Below are positions 1 to 8,368 of a stretch of DNA of 64,000 bases, piece by piece. Source of the DNA: an uncultured Veillonellaceae bacterium (lineage in GTDB: Bacteria > Bacillota > Negativicutes > Selenomonadales > Selenomonadaceae); the NCBI GenBank assembly GCA_902785705.1, contig CACZZN010000009.1:1-64000 (forward strand), in the 5' to 3' direction. The notes beneath the pieces are model-generated. The model saw only the letters and a list, made by a program, of their open reading frames with translations. It had not been told where the DNA came from and ran no database searches. The position numbers and the translations under genes were made by a program. The stretch's first letter is position 1. Each line of letters starts with the position of its first letter.

Positions 1-389
1 AGTCTGTCCTTATAAGTGACAACCACTCTTTCCACATGTCCCTCCAGCACTTCATCCAGCATCTCAAAAAAGTCTTTGCGTTTCTCGAAGCTGATTCCGT
101 TGGCAATGTCAGAATATATTCCTGAAATTGTGTAGCCGTTGGAAAAGCAGAACTGCTTCAATAGAGAAATCTGATTTTCAAGGTCTGGCTTCTGCTTGGC
201 GGTCGATACACGGGCGTAAACAAAAGTTTTCCGCTTCATGTCCTTATTCAGAAAGCCGTATACATCTTCCTCGTTATAGTCATACCGCTTATTTGGTAGG
301 ACAGTCACTCGGATGATACCCGTTTTGACGTACTTAGTCAGTGTAGGGCGTGTTATTCCAAGAACACGGAGCACATCTTTTGCCAACAT
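1..389 (-). CDS. tnpA: IS607-family TnpA serine recombinase, partial (3' end outside window)
   Basis: The minus-strand frame starts at the ATG at 389-387, after a good ribosome-binding site (AGGGAGG at about 398-404), and stays open to the window edge for 129 codons. The first 45 residues read as a MerR-like helix-turn-helix (DVLRVLGITRPTLTKYVKTG, then the wing residues NKRYDYNEEDVY). A catalytic serine-recombinase domain follows, with the motif YARVSTAKQKPDLENQ containing the nucleophilic serine, and then GIYSDIANGISFEKRKDF. An N-terminal MerR-type helix-turn-helix placed before the resolvase domain is the hallmark of IS607 TnpA. The C-terminal end and any TnpB partner lie outside the window, so activity cannot be judged. 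The element end should lie between this start and the UvrA-like gene at 526. Confidence 0.85.
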   Translation of the reverse strand, partial: MLAKDVLRVLGITRPTLTKYVKTGIIRVTVLPNKRYDYNEEDVYGFLNKDMKRKTFVYARVSTAKQKPDLENQISLLKQFCFSNGYTISGIYSDIANGISFEKRKDFFEMLDEVLEGHVERVVVTYKDR

Positions 390-406
390 GATACAATCCT
401 CCCTTC

Positions 407-441
407 TTGTGTGGATTATATCATATATTATATAATGTCAA
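407..441. promoter_or_regulatory. Overlapping divergent promoters between tnpA and the uvrA-like gene
   Basis: On the minus strand TTGACA (441-436) and TATAAT (420-415) are 15 bp apart and point at tnpA. On the plus strand TTGTGT (407-412) and TATAAT (431-436) are 18 bp apart and point at the UvrA-like gene. The two core promoters overlap, so they may compete. The 15-bp spacing is shorter than the usual 17, which makes the minus-strand call less certain. Confidence 0.45.
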
Positions 442-525
442 TAACCAATGAAGCTGCTTAGCAAGGCAGGAATTCCCGGCAAAGCGGCGAAACTCTACAA
501 GAAAGTAATTTATGAAAGCAGTGAC

Positions 526-3015
526 ATGATGAAAACACCGGATTGCATCAAAATACGCGGCGCAAAAGTTCATAATCTCAAACATATCGATGTGGATGTA
601 CCGCTCCATAAAATCGTCGGCATCGCCGGAGTCTCCGGCTCCGGCAAGTCCTCTCTCGCCTTGGGTGTGCTGTACGCTGAAGGCTCCCGACGCTATCTCG
701 ATGCTCTGTCCACCTATACGAGACGGCGCATGACCATGGCGGCAAAGGCGCAGGTGGACGAAGTGCTGTATGTCCCCGCCGCCCTTGCCTTGCGGCAAAG
801 GCCGGGGGTGCCGGGCATACGCTCCACCTTTGGCACCGGAACGGAGCTTTTGAACAGTCTGCGGCTGATGTTCTCACGCCTTGCCAGCCATCGCTGCCCC
901 AACGGCCACTATCTGCCCCCATCCCTTGCCGTGGCTGCAGATCAGGAGCTCCTTTGCCCCACATGCGGCGAGCATTTCTACGGTCCCGGCGCCGAGGAGC
1001 TGGCCTTCAACAGCCAGGGAGCCTGTCCCCATTGCAGCGGCACGGGGACCGTGCGAACCGTGGATGAATCCACCCTCGTTCCCGACGAATCCCTGACCAT
1101 CGACGAAGGGGCCGTGCTGCCGTGGCAAACCCTCATGTGGTCGCTGATGAAAGACATTGCGCGGGAGCTGGGCGTGCGGACGGATGTTCCCTTCGCGGAG
1201 CTTACGCCCAAGGAGCGCGATATGGTCTTTCGCGGTCCCGCCGTCAAGCATCACATGATTTATCAGAACAAGACCAGCGGCGCAGCCGGAGAAATGGATT
1301 TCACCTATTTCAACGCCATTTACACCGTAGAAAACGCCCTCGCAAAAGTGAAGGACGAAAAGGGCATGAAACGGGTAGAGAAATTCTTGAAGGAAGAGGT
1401 TTGCCCGGAATGCCACGGCACGCGTTTGTCGGAAGCGGCCAGAGCGCCGCTCCTGCAGGGAATTTCCCTGCCTGAAGTCTGCCAAATGACCTTGTCCGAC
1501 CTGATTCCGTGGGTAGCGTCCGTTCCCGCTTCCCTGCCGAAAGAAATGCGGCCCATGGCGAAGAGCATCGGCGAATCCTTCCAAATCGTCGCCAAACGCC
1601 TGATGGATTTGGGGCTTGGCTATCTGACACTGGACAGGGCAGCGTCCACCCTTTCCACGGGAGAACGGCAAAGGATGCAGCTTGCCCGCGCGGTACGCAA
1701 CCGCACCACGGGAGTGCTTTATGTGCTGGATGAGCCTTCCATTGGCCTGCACCCTGCCAATATCGTAGGGCTCTCCGGCGTGATGCGCGACCTGATTGCC
1801 GACGGCAATTCCATTTTGCTGGTGGATCACGAAACGCAGATCCTCCGGGAAGCGGACTGGCTGATTGAGATGGGGCCGGAGGCGGGTTCCAAGGGAGGCA
1901 GAGTCATTGCCGCCGGAAGCATAGAAAACGTTTGTAAAAATCAGGATTCCAAAATCGCGCCCTTTTTGGCAGGGACAGCCGAGGTGATGATTCGCAGACG
2001 CGCTTCTGCCGCCGAACTGTTTGCCAAGGGAAGCATCCACATGGAAACCGACGGGATCCATACCGTGAAGCCCCTCAAAGTGGATATCCCGCAAGGACGA
2101 CTGACGGTTGTGACCGGGGTTTCCGGCAGCGGCAAAACCACCCTGATCTTGGAAAGCCTCGTGCCGGGGCTGACGGCCATGACGCAAGGCACAGCCCTTC
2201 CCAAGCACGTCAAAAAGATCGCAGCGGCGGGAATTTGCCATGTCAAACTGATCGATGCCACCCCCATCGGCATCAACATCCGCTCCACTGTGGCCACCTA
2301 TGCCAACGTTCATGACGAACTCAGGAAAATCTACGCCCGCACGGCAGCGGCCAAACAGAAGGGCTATAAGGCCGGGGATTTTTCCTACAACACGGGAAAA
2401 CTTCGCTGTCCCGTCTGTGACGGAACGGGAGCCATCAGCCTCGATGTGCAGTTCCTCCCGGATGTGGACATCCCCTGTCCCGACTGCCGCGGCTCCCGCT
2501 ATGCCAAAGCGGCGTACAGCGTGAAATACGAAAACAAAGCAGGGCAGGCATTTTCCCTGCCGGAGCTGATGGATATGGACGTGAATACGGCGCTGACGGT
2601 CTGCCGGGATATGAAAACCGTACATCAGCGCCTCACCGTTTTGCAGCAGCTCGGACTCGGGTATTTGACACTGGGGGAAGAAACCCCCAGCCTCTCCGGC
2701 GGCGAGGCCCAGCGGCTGAAACTGGCCAGCGAAATGGGCAAGCTCCAATCGGATGCCCTATTCGTCTTCGATGAGCCGACCATCGGGCTTCATCCGCTGG
2801 ACGTGCAGGCTTTGCTCGGCGTATTTGCAACGCTGATGGAAAACGGCGCCACGGTCGTGGTCATCGAGCATGACCTGGATGTGATAAAAAATGCCGACTA
2901 CATCATCGATATGGGGCCGGGCGGCGGCGAGGCCGGAGGCAGGATTGTGGCAGCGGGAACGCCGGAAGATGTTGCAGGGAACAAGGAAAGCGTCACCGGA
3001 CGGTTCCTGAGATAG
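526..3015 (+). CDS. UvrA-like ABC ATPase lacking the UvrB-binding domain (UvrA class II/III paralog)
   Basis: The protein (829 aa from the ATG at 526) has two UvrA-type nucleotide-binding halves. The first has Walker A GVSGSGKSS near residue 35, signature STGERQRMQLA and Walker B YVLDEPSIGLHP. The second has GVSGSGKTT, signature LSGGEAQRLKLA and FVFDEPTIGLHP. Zinc-type CXXC pairs are visible (CPTC and CPHC, CPEC, CPVC and CPDC). In genuine UvrA about 100 residues of UvrB-binding domain separate the CP.H motif from the first zinc CXXC; here about 20 residues do. By family knowledge this fits the short UvrA paralogs linked to drug tolerance or DNA protection rather than core excision repair. 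The frame is open from 448, but a -10 box at 431 would make a start there nearly leaderless, so 526 or 529 is preferred. The ribosome-binding site is weak. Confidence 0.85.
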   Translation: MMKTPDCIKIRGAKVHNLKHIDVDVPLHKIVGIAGVSGSGKSSLALGVLYAEGSRRYLDALSTYTRRRMTMAAKAQVDEVLYVPAALALRQRPGVPGIRSTFGTGTELLNSLRLMFSRLASHRCPNGHYLPPSLAVAADQELLCPTCGEHFYGPGAEELAFNSQGACPHCSGTGTVRTVDESTLVPDESLTIDEGAVLPWQTLMWSLMKDIARELGVRTDVPFAELTPKERDMVFRGPAVKHHMIYQNKTSGAAGEMDFTYFNAIYTVENALAKVKDEKGMKRVEKFLKEEVCPECHGTRLSEAARAPLLQGISLPEVCQMTLSDLIPWVASVPASLPKEMRPMAKSIGESFQIVAKRLMDLGLGYLTLDRAASTLSTGERQRMQLARAVRNRTTGVLYVLDEPSIGLHPANIVGLSGVMRDLIADGNSILLVDHETQILREADWLIEMGPEAGSKGGRVIAAGSIENVCKNQDSKIAPFLAGTAEVMIRRRASAAELFAKGSIHMETDGIHTVKPLKVDIPQGRLTVVTGVSGSGKTTLILESLVPGLTAMTQGTALPKHVKKIAAAGICHVKLIDATPIGINIRSTVATYANVHDELRKIYARTAAAKQKGYKAGDFSYNTGKLRCPVCDGTGAISLDVQFLPDVDIPCPDCRGSRYAKAAYSVKYENKAGQAFSLPELMDMDVNTALTVCRDMKTVHQRLTVLQQLGLGYLTLGEETPSLSGGEAQRLKLASEMGKLQSDALFVFDEPTIGLHPLDVQALLGVFATLMENGATVVVIEHDLDVIKNADYIIDMGPGGGEAGGRIVAAGTPEDVAGNKESVTGRFLR

Positions 3016-3043
3016 CTCCATTTTACAGGTTCTTCAAAAATTT

Positions 3044-3072
3044 CTGCAACCCCCGTGCAACTATGATATAAT
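3044..3072 (+). promoter_or_regulatory. Promoter for the 167-aa hypothetical gene
   Basis: CTGCAA (3044-3049) and a perfect TATAAT (3067-3072) are separated by 17 bp, about 55 bp before the gene at 3128. The -10 is strong and the -35 weak. Confidence 0.45.
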
Positions 3073-3127
3073 GGTTATATGATGAAACGCCTTAAAAAAT
3101 ATCCAATTTCAAAGGAGGAAAAACACG

Positions 3128-3631
3128 ATGGAAGACAAAGAAAAGATTTCGACGGTGGAGGAACTCATCAACGGCGAGAATCAGGAATCCTTTATCAAGC
3201 TCCTCAATGCGGTGGAGCGGAAACAGCGCATCCTGCTCATCGGACAGATCGGCGCGCACGGCTTGGCAACTCTGGCTTCCACGCTGTTGATGCAGGGCGA
3301 TTCGCAGGGCATGACCTATGAGATCTTCGATGCAGAGCTCATGAAGGACCGACGGGGCATGGGAAAGCTCTACACCGCCCATATCCAAAGCGAGGAAGAA
3401 ATCTGCAAGCTCCTCTCGCTCTGGGCAAACGGCGACAGCGGCATCGCGACCATGTATGCCGATGCGCTGGACCATGCGTTCCAAAAAATCGACAAGGCTC
3501 TGAAGAAGTACAGCATCAAGGATCCAACGGCTTTCATGAACTGCACGATCGATGTGATCTGCATGGTGGAAAACGAGGACGAAAGCTGCCAGAACAGCGT
3601 CATCCGCGACATCATCGTCATGCATCAATAG
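3128..3631 (+). CDS. Hypothetical protein, 167 aa
   Basis: I do not recognise this family. The start is well supported: AAAGGAGG at 3111-3118 lies about 9 bases before the ATG, and a promoter with a perfect -10 box lies upstream. The protein looks soluble and acidic, with no signal peptide or membrane segment. It opens with a charged helix (MEDKEKISTVEELINGENQ), followed by a hydrophobic stretch around residues 35-60 (ILLIGQIGAHGLATLASTLL) that may be a buried helix. Two cysteines sit near the C-terminus (NCTIDVICMVENEDE). It appears to be monocistronic: a dispersed repeat begins 20 bp after the stop codon. It could be a small cytosolic regulator, but nothing in the sequence fixes a function. 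Confidence 0.75.
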   Translation: MEDKEKISTVEELINGENQESFIKLLNAVERKQRILLIGQIGAHGLATLASTLLMQGDSQGMTYEIFDAELMKDRRGMGKLYTAHIQSEEEICKLLSLWANGDSGIATMYADALDHAFQKIDKALKKYSIKDPTAFMNCTIDVICMVENEDESCQNSVIRDIIVMHQ

Positions 3632-3651
3632 GCCGTCCCCATCAACAACCT

Positions 3652-3785
3652 AGGAACTGGTAATAAATAAATTTTAAGATAAGACGCAGGATAAATCTTC
3701 ATAGGCTAGGCGGAGGAAGGAGTCATAGCGGTGCTATGTCGACTGACGACAACAACGCCTATGGAGATTTAGACAAGTCAATTAT
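3652..3785. repeat. MITE-like dispersed repeat, hybrid of families A and B
   Basis: The left end AGGAACTG matches the terminal repeat of the copies at 32639 and 33047. The centre carries AGTCATAGCGGTGCTATGTCGA, with the hairpin CATAG/CTATG, which is the core of the copies at 25814, 36855 and 37124. The block GCGGAGGA before the hairpin also matches the 37124 copy. The right end is degenerate. It has no coding capacity, and its end runs into the ribosome-binding site region of the Uma2 gene. Confidence 0.6.
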
Positions 3786-3803
3786 CCTAAAGGAGGATTT
3801 CCC

Positions 3804-4364
3804 ATGCCAGCAAAAATTGCAAAGTATGCAGATTATGACTTAGCAGAAAGAATCCATGGCGTAGAATACCAGATGGCTCCGGCCAGAATTCATCACGCAG
3901 AGATCCGACAGAATCTCGACAGAATTTTTTCATCCTACTTAAGAGGAAAGCGCTGCAAGACATTCTCCGAAGTAGGCGTGTTCCTGGATGACAATCTCCT
4001 GATTCCCGATGTCCTGATTGTATGCGATCGTGACAAAATCAAATATGACGGCATCCACGGCGCTCCGGATCTCGTGATTGAAATCCTTTCCCCGAGCACC
4101 AGCAAGCGTGACAAGGGCAGCAAGCTCAAGCTCTACGAACAATACGGCGTAAAAGAATACTGGATCGTGGATCCGAAGGGAAACTCCATTGAGGTGCGCA
4201 AGCTGCAGGACAATGAGTTCGTGCTGGATGAGGTATACCACCTTTTGGATCAGGAGGAATGGGATTGCATGGACGAGGATGAAAGAAAGGCCGCGAAGAT
4301 TTCCCTGAAAGTGTCCTTGTACGATGATCTGGAAATTCCCCTGAAGGACATTTTTGCGGAATAA
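3804..4364 (+). CDS. Uma2-family (DUF820) PD-(D/E)XK endonuclease-like protein
   Basis: The 186-aa protein has the layout of the Uma2/DUF820 family, a PD-(D/E)XK nuclease fold. VEYQMAPARIHHAEIRQNL comes first, then the core IPDVLIVCDRDKI with the conserved PD, then APDLVIEILSPSTSKRDKGSK with the second acidic group, and KLYEQYGVKEYWIVDP with the K-x-YW-VDP signature. Length is normal for the family. The ATG at 3804 follows a strong AAAGGAGGA. Uma2 proteins are numerous in Negativicutes and cyanobacteria, and their biological role is unknown. The gene lies directly after a dispersed repeat and is convergent with the DUF192 gene. Confidence 0.85.
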   Translation: MPAKIAKYADYDLAERIHGVEYQMAPARIHHAEIRQNLDRIFSSYLRGKRCKTFSEVGVFLDDNLLIPDVLIVCDRDKIKYDGIHGAPDLVIEILSPSTSKRDKGSKLKLYEQYGVKEYWIVDPKGNSIEVRKLQDNEFVLDEVYHLLDQEEWDCMDEDERKAAKISLKVSLYDDLEIPLKDIFAE

Positions 4365-4397
4365 TTTTGATCGTATTGCCGAGTTGTTCTCGTCGCA

Positions 4398-4748
4398 TCA
4401 TTGCGCTCTTTTGATCAGCGCCCTCCCCTGTTCCATGCCAAATCTCTCTATCGTGCCCACGGGAAGCTCCAGCGCACCCCAAGCACCCATGCAGAGGCTC
4501 ATGCCGATCCATGGGCGCAGCCCTTTTACTGCCTTCAAAATGCGGTATTCCCTGTCAAGGTACACGACATCAATGGAAAAACGCATGAAGCACATGTGGA
4601 CGCTACTGCACGGAGCAATCAAAAGCCCCGTGCCTTCCGCAAGGGAAGCCCTCCCCATGAGCCCCAGGAATCTCGAAAAAAAGGAATCCGCCACCTCCAC
4701 CCGAAGCGGCGGATTCCCGCTTGTGCCGTCAACCGAAAACAAAACCAC
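4398..4748 (-). CDS. DUF192-family protein
   Basis: The conserved DUF192 core is complete: VADSFFSRFLGLMGR, then GLLIAPCSSVHMCFMRFSID, VVYLDREYRILKAVKGLRPW, and a C-terminal ALELPVGTIERFGMEQG. This is a small beta-barrel family of unknown function, usually 110-150 aa. The frame is open upstream to a TTG at 4865, but that extension covers the hairpin of the neighbouring toxin module and looks non-coding. The GTG at 4748 gives 116 aa, close to the family length; no convincing ribosome-binding site decides the start. It lies downstream of the holin-like toxin on the same strand and may be read from the same transcript. Confidence 0.75.
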   Translation of the reverse strand: MVLFSVDGTSGNPPLRVEVADSFFSRFLGLMGRASLAEGTGLLIAPCSSVHMCFMRFSIDVVYLDREYRILKAVKGLRPWIGMSLCMGAWGALELPVGTIERFGMEQGRALIKRAQ

Positions 4749-4795
4749 CCCATCGCGCCCTTTCTTTTTCTCGGAAACTATGCTATAATGAGTTG

Positions 4796-4900
4796 TAAGA
4801 ACAGCAGTCGGTGCTGCAAGAAGATAACAGCCGGTGAGTTGGAGTGCTCCGGCTCCCATCTTCAAAAGATATGACGAGCTCGACTTTCTCCTACTTGGCG
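4796..4900 (+). ncRNA. Candidate antisense RNA of the holin-like toxin module
   Basis: A plus-strand -10 box TATAAT at 4784-4789, extended by TGC, faces the minus-strand toxin gene. About 33 bases downstream lies the stem AGCCGG (4829-4834) with CCGGCT (4849-4854). The same arrangement, a hairpin just past the toxin stop with an opposing promoter beyond it, is found at the second toxin at 18.8 kb. The RNA ends are guesses, and the -35 region is poor. Confidence 0.35.
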
Positions 4901-4901
4901 C

Positions 4902-4979
4902 CTATTTCAAAAGAGAGAGCACAGAGGCAATCAGAGACAAGATAGCTGTCAAAAGGGACAGCTTCTCGTACATCGTCAT
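4902..4979 (-). CDS. Holin-like small toxin (type I toxin-antitoxin), 25 aa
   Basis: A 25-codon frame runs from the ATG at 4979 to the TAG at 4902. It begins MTMYEKLSLLTAILSLIASV and consists of one hydrophobic helix ending in lysine. The MT-YEKLSL start followed by a single membrane helix is typical of the putative holin-like toxin family in Firmicutes, regarded as type I toxins relatives of TxpA/BsrG. A strong ribosome-binding site (GGAAAGGAGGT) precedes the start, and a promoter (TTGTTC, 17 bp, TAAAAT) lies at 5055-5027. A second related toxin is at 18770. The peptide would insert in the cytoplasmic membrane; repression by an antisense RNA is inferred from the opposing promoter. Confidence 0.7.
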   Translation of the reverse strand: MTMYEKLSLLTAILSLIASVLSLLK

Positions 4980-5026
4980 GCATATACCTCCTTTCCGAAG
5001 AAAGGAGCCATACCGGCTGCTTTTTT

Positions 5027-5055
5027 ATTTTATCACAAAGACCGTGGTGGAACAA
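5027..5055 (-). promoter_or_regulatory. Promoter of the 25-aa holin-like toxin
   Basis: Read on the minus strand, TTGTTC (5055-5050), a 17-bp spacer and TAAAAT (5032-5027) lie about 48 bp before the toxin start codon. Confidence 0.5.
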
Positions 5056-5081
5056 CTGCGGCCAAAATAAGGATGAGCTAG

Positions 5082-6362
5082 ATGCCCGAAAAAGTGCGTG
5101 TGATGTCAAAAAACATGGTTGTCATCAAGGCCAACGAGGCCGAAAGCAATCGCATGCGGCACATGCTGCTGGGACTTATCGGCGGCGCTGTCCTGGGACT
5201 GCTCCTGAAATGGGCCGTGCCCGATCCCCTGCACCTGTCTTGGATTGAGGACAATCTTCTCAGCCCTGTGCAGTCCATGCTCCTGCATGCCCTGATTCTG
5301 GTTTCCGCTCCGATGATTTTCTTCTCGATTCTGTCCGGCATTGCCAATATCTCCGATACAGCTTCCCTGGGGCGTATCGGAGGAAGACTCTTGCTGCTGT
5401 CCCTGCCCAAGCTTGCTTTTTATGTGGTGCTGGGGCTCTTCGTGGGGGATATGTTGGGCGGTTTTGCCTCATTTCCCGAAATGATGGCAAAAGATGCCGT
5501 CTATGAGACCGGAACAAAATTAAGAGACTTGATCATCGGCATTGTCCCTGCCGATATCGTAACGCCGTTTCATACCAACAATGTGCTGCAAATGCTGTTT
5601 TTGGCCTGCTTCTTCGGCGTGATGCTGGCAAAAGCAGGGGACTGGGCCGATTGGGCAAAGAACGGCGTCAATTTCTTCAGCCGTTTCCTGATGGAGCTTC
5701 TCGATATCCTTCTGCCGTGCCTCCCATGGCTCGTTTTTGTGTCCATGACGAAGCTGGTCATGCACACGGGACTGGCATCGCTCCTCATCTTTGGCAAAGT
5801 GGTGGCGGCAGCCGCCCTTGGCATACCGATCGCCATGCTCATTTCGGGGATGCTCGTGCTGATCGTGGGCAGATGTTCCCCTCTCCCCTTTGTGCGAAAG
5901 GTGGCAAGGTTTATCCCCCTGCCTTTCTCCCTGAGCAATTCCACCGCTTCCATGCCTTTTGTCCTGTCATTTTGCAGACAAAAACTGGGTATGGAGGAGA
6001 AGTTCACGAAATTTACCATTCCTGCGGGGATGCAGCTCAATATGGACGGCACGGCGTTCTATGTTGCTATTTTATCCATGATGCTGGCACACACGTTTCA
6101 GATCCCCATGGACATGGAATTCTATGTGGCCTTCTCCCTGGCGCAGTTTTTGATTGCGCTGACAGGATTGGGCATCATCGCTATGCCGTCCGTTTATGCG
6201 GCTTTTGGCATCCCGGAGATCGCTGTTGCCATGGTCATCGGCATGGAGCCGATACTCGACATGTTTGGCACGGCGCAAAACGTGGCGGGAAATATCACCA
6301 CCTCCTTCATCGCCTGCAAAAAAGAGAATCTGGTGGATGAAAAAGCGTATCGGCAAAAATAA
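5082..6362 (+). CDS. Dicarboxylate/amino acid:cation symporter (DAACS/SDF family)
   Basis: The 426-aa protein is a sodium- or proton-coupled carrier of the GltP/DctA/SstT superfamily in the cytoplasmic membrane. It shows the expected run of hydrophobic helices and the hallmark regions. HP1 appears as a serine-rich reentrant loop (PFSLSNSTASMPFVLSFC), TM7 as NMDGTAFYVAI, and HP2/TM8 as EPILDMFGTAQNVAGNITTSFIA, with the DMFGTAQNVAGN segment that binds substrate and cation. Substrate cannot be told from sequence; glutamate, aspartate, serine or C4-dicarboxylates are all possible. The start follows AAGGATGAG. A dispersed repeat follows 30 bp after the stop, and no clear terminator is seen. Confidence 0.9.
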   Translation: MPEKVRVMSKNMVVIKANEAESNRMRHMLLGLIGGAVLGLLLKWAVPDPLHLSWIEDNLLSPVQSMLLHALILVSAPMIFFSILSGIANISDTASLGRIGGRLLLLSLPKLAFYVVLGLFVGDMLGGFASFPEMMAKDAVYETGTKLRDLIIGIVPADIVTPFHTNNVLQMLFLACFFGVMLAKAGDWADWAKNGVNFFSRFLMELLDILLPCLPWLVFVSMTKLVMHTGLASLLIFGKVVAAAALGIPIAMLISGMLVLIVGRCSPLPFVRKVARFIPLPFSLSNSTASMPFVLSFCRQKLGMEEKFTKFTIPAGMQLNMDGTAFYVAILSMMLAHTFQIPMDMEFYVAFSLAQFLIALTGLGIIAMPSVYAAFGIPEIAVAMVIGMEPILDMFGTAQNVAGNITTSFIACKKENLVDEKAYRQK

Positions 6363-6393
6363 GCAACGGTTCAAAACTGCCGATTCTGTTTTA

Positions 6394-6530
6394 AGGAACT
6401 ATCCCGAAATAAATTACATTTTCTGCTTGTCTAAATTCCGTCTGTCTGCGTCAGGAAAAACTCGACGTAGCTCTGCTACGACTTCGTTTTTCTAAGACTT
6501 TTTTCCTATGATTTCCCGATAAATATTCCC
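6394..6530. repeat. MITE-like dispersed repeat, family A, degenerate right end
   Basis: The left 100 bases match the copy at 32639 closely. Shared blocks are AGGAACT, TTCCGTCTGTCTGCGTCAG and the hairpin core GACGTAGCTCTGCTACGACT (about 6464-6483). The right terminal repeat is no longer recognisable, so the end is approximate. It lies between the symporter and the TadG-like gene. Confidence 0.6.
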
Positions 6531-6539
6531 GGAATCCGA

Positions 6540-6568
6540 TTGAAATTGCAGCAAAATTCCTATACAAT
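6540..6568 (+). promoter_or_regulatory. Promoter of the TadG-like gene
   Basis: TTGAAA (6540-6545), a 17-bp spacer and TACAAT (6563-6568) lie about 50 bp before the start of the gene at 6620. Confidence 0.5.
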
Positions 6569-6619
6569 GAAGGTATCTATCTATGCAGGTTGAGAAATCT
6601 ATATTTCGTTTAGGAGTGA

Positions 6620-8368
6620 ATGATGGTGAAAATGGCGAATCTCAAACCATACTTCAAGCAAAGAGGTGCGACGCTCATCATGACCGCCTTCCTGCTGCCG
6701 GTGATGTTCGCTGCCCTCGGCGGCGCACTGGATCTCGGCAATCTCTACGTCTACAAGTCGCAGCTGCAGAACGTGGCGGACTCGGCGGCATTGGCGGGGA
6801 TAGAGAGAAGCTTTGCCAAAGCCGATTATGCCGCGCTGAGCCAAAGCCTCACCTATCGGCTGATCGAGGATCCCGATGTCAACGAAAGCGATGCCGGGGA
6901 TACATCCGGCCAGCAGGCTGAGTTCACGCTGAAACTGGACGACGATATGACGTACTCATTCTATCGGGACGAGAACACAGACACTTTGGACAGAAATGCC
7001 TCCGACTATGTAGATGTGAACACTTCCGGGGATCGCAAGCTGTCCCTGACCGATCAAAAAAAAGCCAATACGGATGCGACGAAGTTGTGGGTGGCAAGAA
7101 ACAACAGCAATAATCCTGTCGCCTTCTGCTATCGTGTCCAGTTGGAAAATACCATCCCCACCTACTTTATCCGCTTCTTCGGCATCGACGAGCTGACTGT
7201 GGATGCGAATGCCGTGGCTTTGGTCTACATCAGCGGCAGCAACAAGACCCCGGATGAGGTAATCCAAGATACGGCAAAGGACATCGCGGAGACCATCCCC
7301 AACTACTATTGGGAAACCCTCGTCGGCAACAGCTTTAGCGTGGACAATACGGATCCCTCCGTCATGGATATAAAGATCCGAAAAACTGGCTTCGGCAAAC
7401 GAAAAGCAGCGTATTTCACGACGGATTGGGACAGCTATATCAAGGACATCACAACATTCGAGGAATTCTCGGACAGTATTATCGCATACAAGGACAGGGA
7501 CTATATCGGCCAGCCACATACAAACCCGAACGACAAAAGCGAAACCATCATTGACTACTCGGAAACCGCGGGGTTCGTATCGGACCGGTTCTGCGCCGAG
7601 CCGATTTATGTCGATGACGACGGAAAAAAAGACATGAGCAAGCTCCAGAACCTCGTCTATACGCTGGATGCAACCCTGATGCAAAAGGGCGATGATGGAA
7701 AAAAGGAGATCACAGGCCTGTTCCTTGACCGTCCCAACATCGGCGCTACGAACGCGAAGACCGTACGTGGAACCGTGCTGAATATCAAAAGCGATACACT
7801 CAGCAAGGATAACACTACGCCTCTCTATATGCGATTCGAAAGCGAGCCGATCAAATTCGCCTCAAGCTCTACCTTTGCCCAGCCCATCACCATCAACGTA
7901 AAGGGCTATCAAGAAAAGCCCATGATTATCGCCTACGATGGGCCGGATCCGAACCGAACGCTGAAGGATGTACCAAAAACGGATATCAAGAATCCTACGG
8001 CGGCATGGAATCATGACACCGAAAGAGTCCTCAGCACGGAGAGGCTGACCACCGCCACCTATTCACCTCCCTACACCATCAATCTGAACGCCGATTTCAA
8101 CGGTGTCATCTACGCCCCTTTCAGCACAGTGACCATCAACGGAACCGGCAAGATCAACGGCTTTGTTCTGGCGGCACGCATCATCGACAACGGAGCGACC
8201 TCCACAAGAACAAAGCTGACCTCCAGCAAGGTGAAACTGCCCATTTGGGGTGCCAAACACGATGGCAATAACAAATTCTCGTACACCGTGACCTACATCG
8301 AGGACACCTATATGATCGTCTATGATACCCTCAAATACTACACGAACCAGATCCTCATCAAGAGTTAA
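6620..8368 (+). CDS. TadG-like pilus-assembly protein (Tad_Flp N-terminal domain)
   Basis: Residues 13-60 form a type IV pilin-like N-terminus: a short basic leader ending KQRG, then a long hydrophobic helix (ATLIMTAFLLPVMFAALGG) and the characteristic LDLGNLYVYKSQLQNVADSAALAG of Tad_Flp/TadG-like proteins. The remaining 500 residues are a secreted, low-complexity, acidic region. Near residues 485-525 there is a stretch with NLNADFNGVIYAPFSTVTING and GKINGFVLAARII, reminiscent of the beta-helical segments in PilX/DUF7305-like pilus proteins. It likely sits in or across the envelope with the Flp pilus encoded next door. It is transcribed separately, convergent with tadC across a shared terminator, from its own promoter at 6540. 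Confidence 0.75.
   Translation: MMVKMANLKPYFKQRGATLIMTAFLLPVMFAALGGALDLGNLYVYKSQLQNVADSAALAGIERSFAKADYAALSQSLTYRLIEDPDVNESDAGDTSGQQAEFTLKLDDDMTYSFYRDENTDTLDRNASDYVDVNTSGDRKLSLTDQKKANTDATKLWVARNNSNNPVAFCYRVQLENTIPTYFIRFFGIDELTVDANAVALVYISGSNKTPDEVIQDTAKDIAETIPNYYWETLVGNSFSVDNTDPSVMDIKIRKTGFGKRKAAYFTTDWDSYIKDITTFEEFSDSIIAYKDRDYIGQPHTNPNDKSETIIDYSETAGFVSDRFCAEPIYVDDDGKKDMSKLQNLVYTLDATLMQKGDDGKKEITGLFLDRPNIGATNAKTVRGTVLNIKSDTLSKDNTTPLYMRFESEPIKFASSSTFAQPITINVKGYQEKPMIIAYDGPDPNRTLKDVPKTDIKNPTAAWNHDTERVLSTERLTTATYSPPYTINLNADFNGVIYAPFSTVTINGTGKINGFVLAARIIDNGATSTRTKLTSSKVKLPIWGAKHDGNNKFSYTVTYIEDTYMIVYDTLKYYTNQILIKS

Noticed and set aside
874-2748. Long 624-codon minus-strand frame opposite the uvrA-like gene
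   Set aside because: It is antisense to a clear UvrA paralog, shows no recognisable domain and arises from the GC-rich codon pattern.
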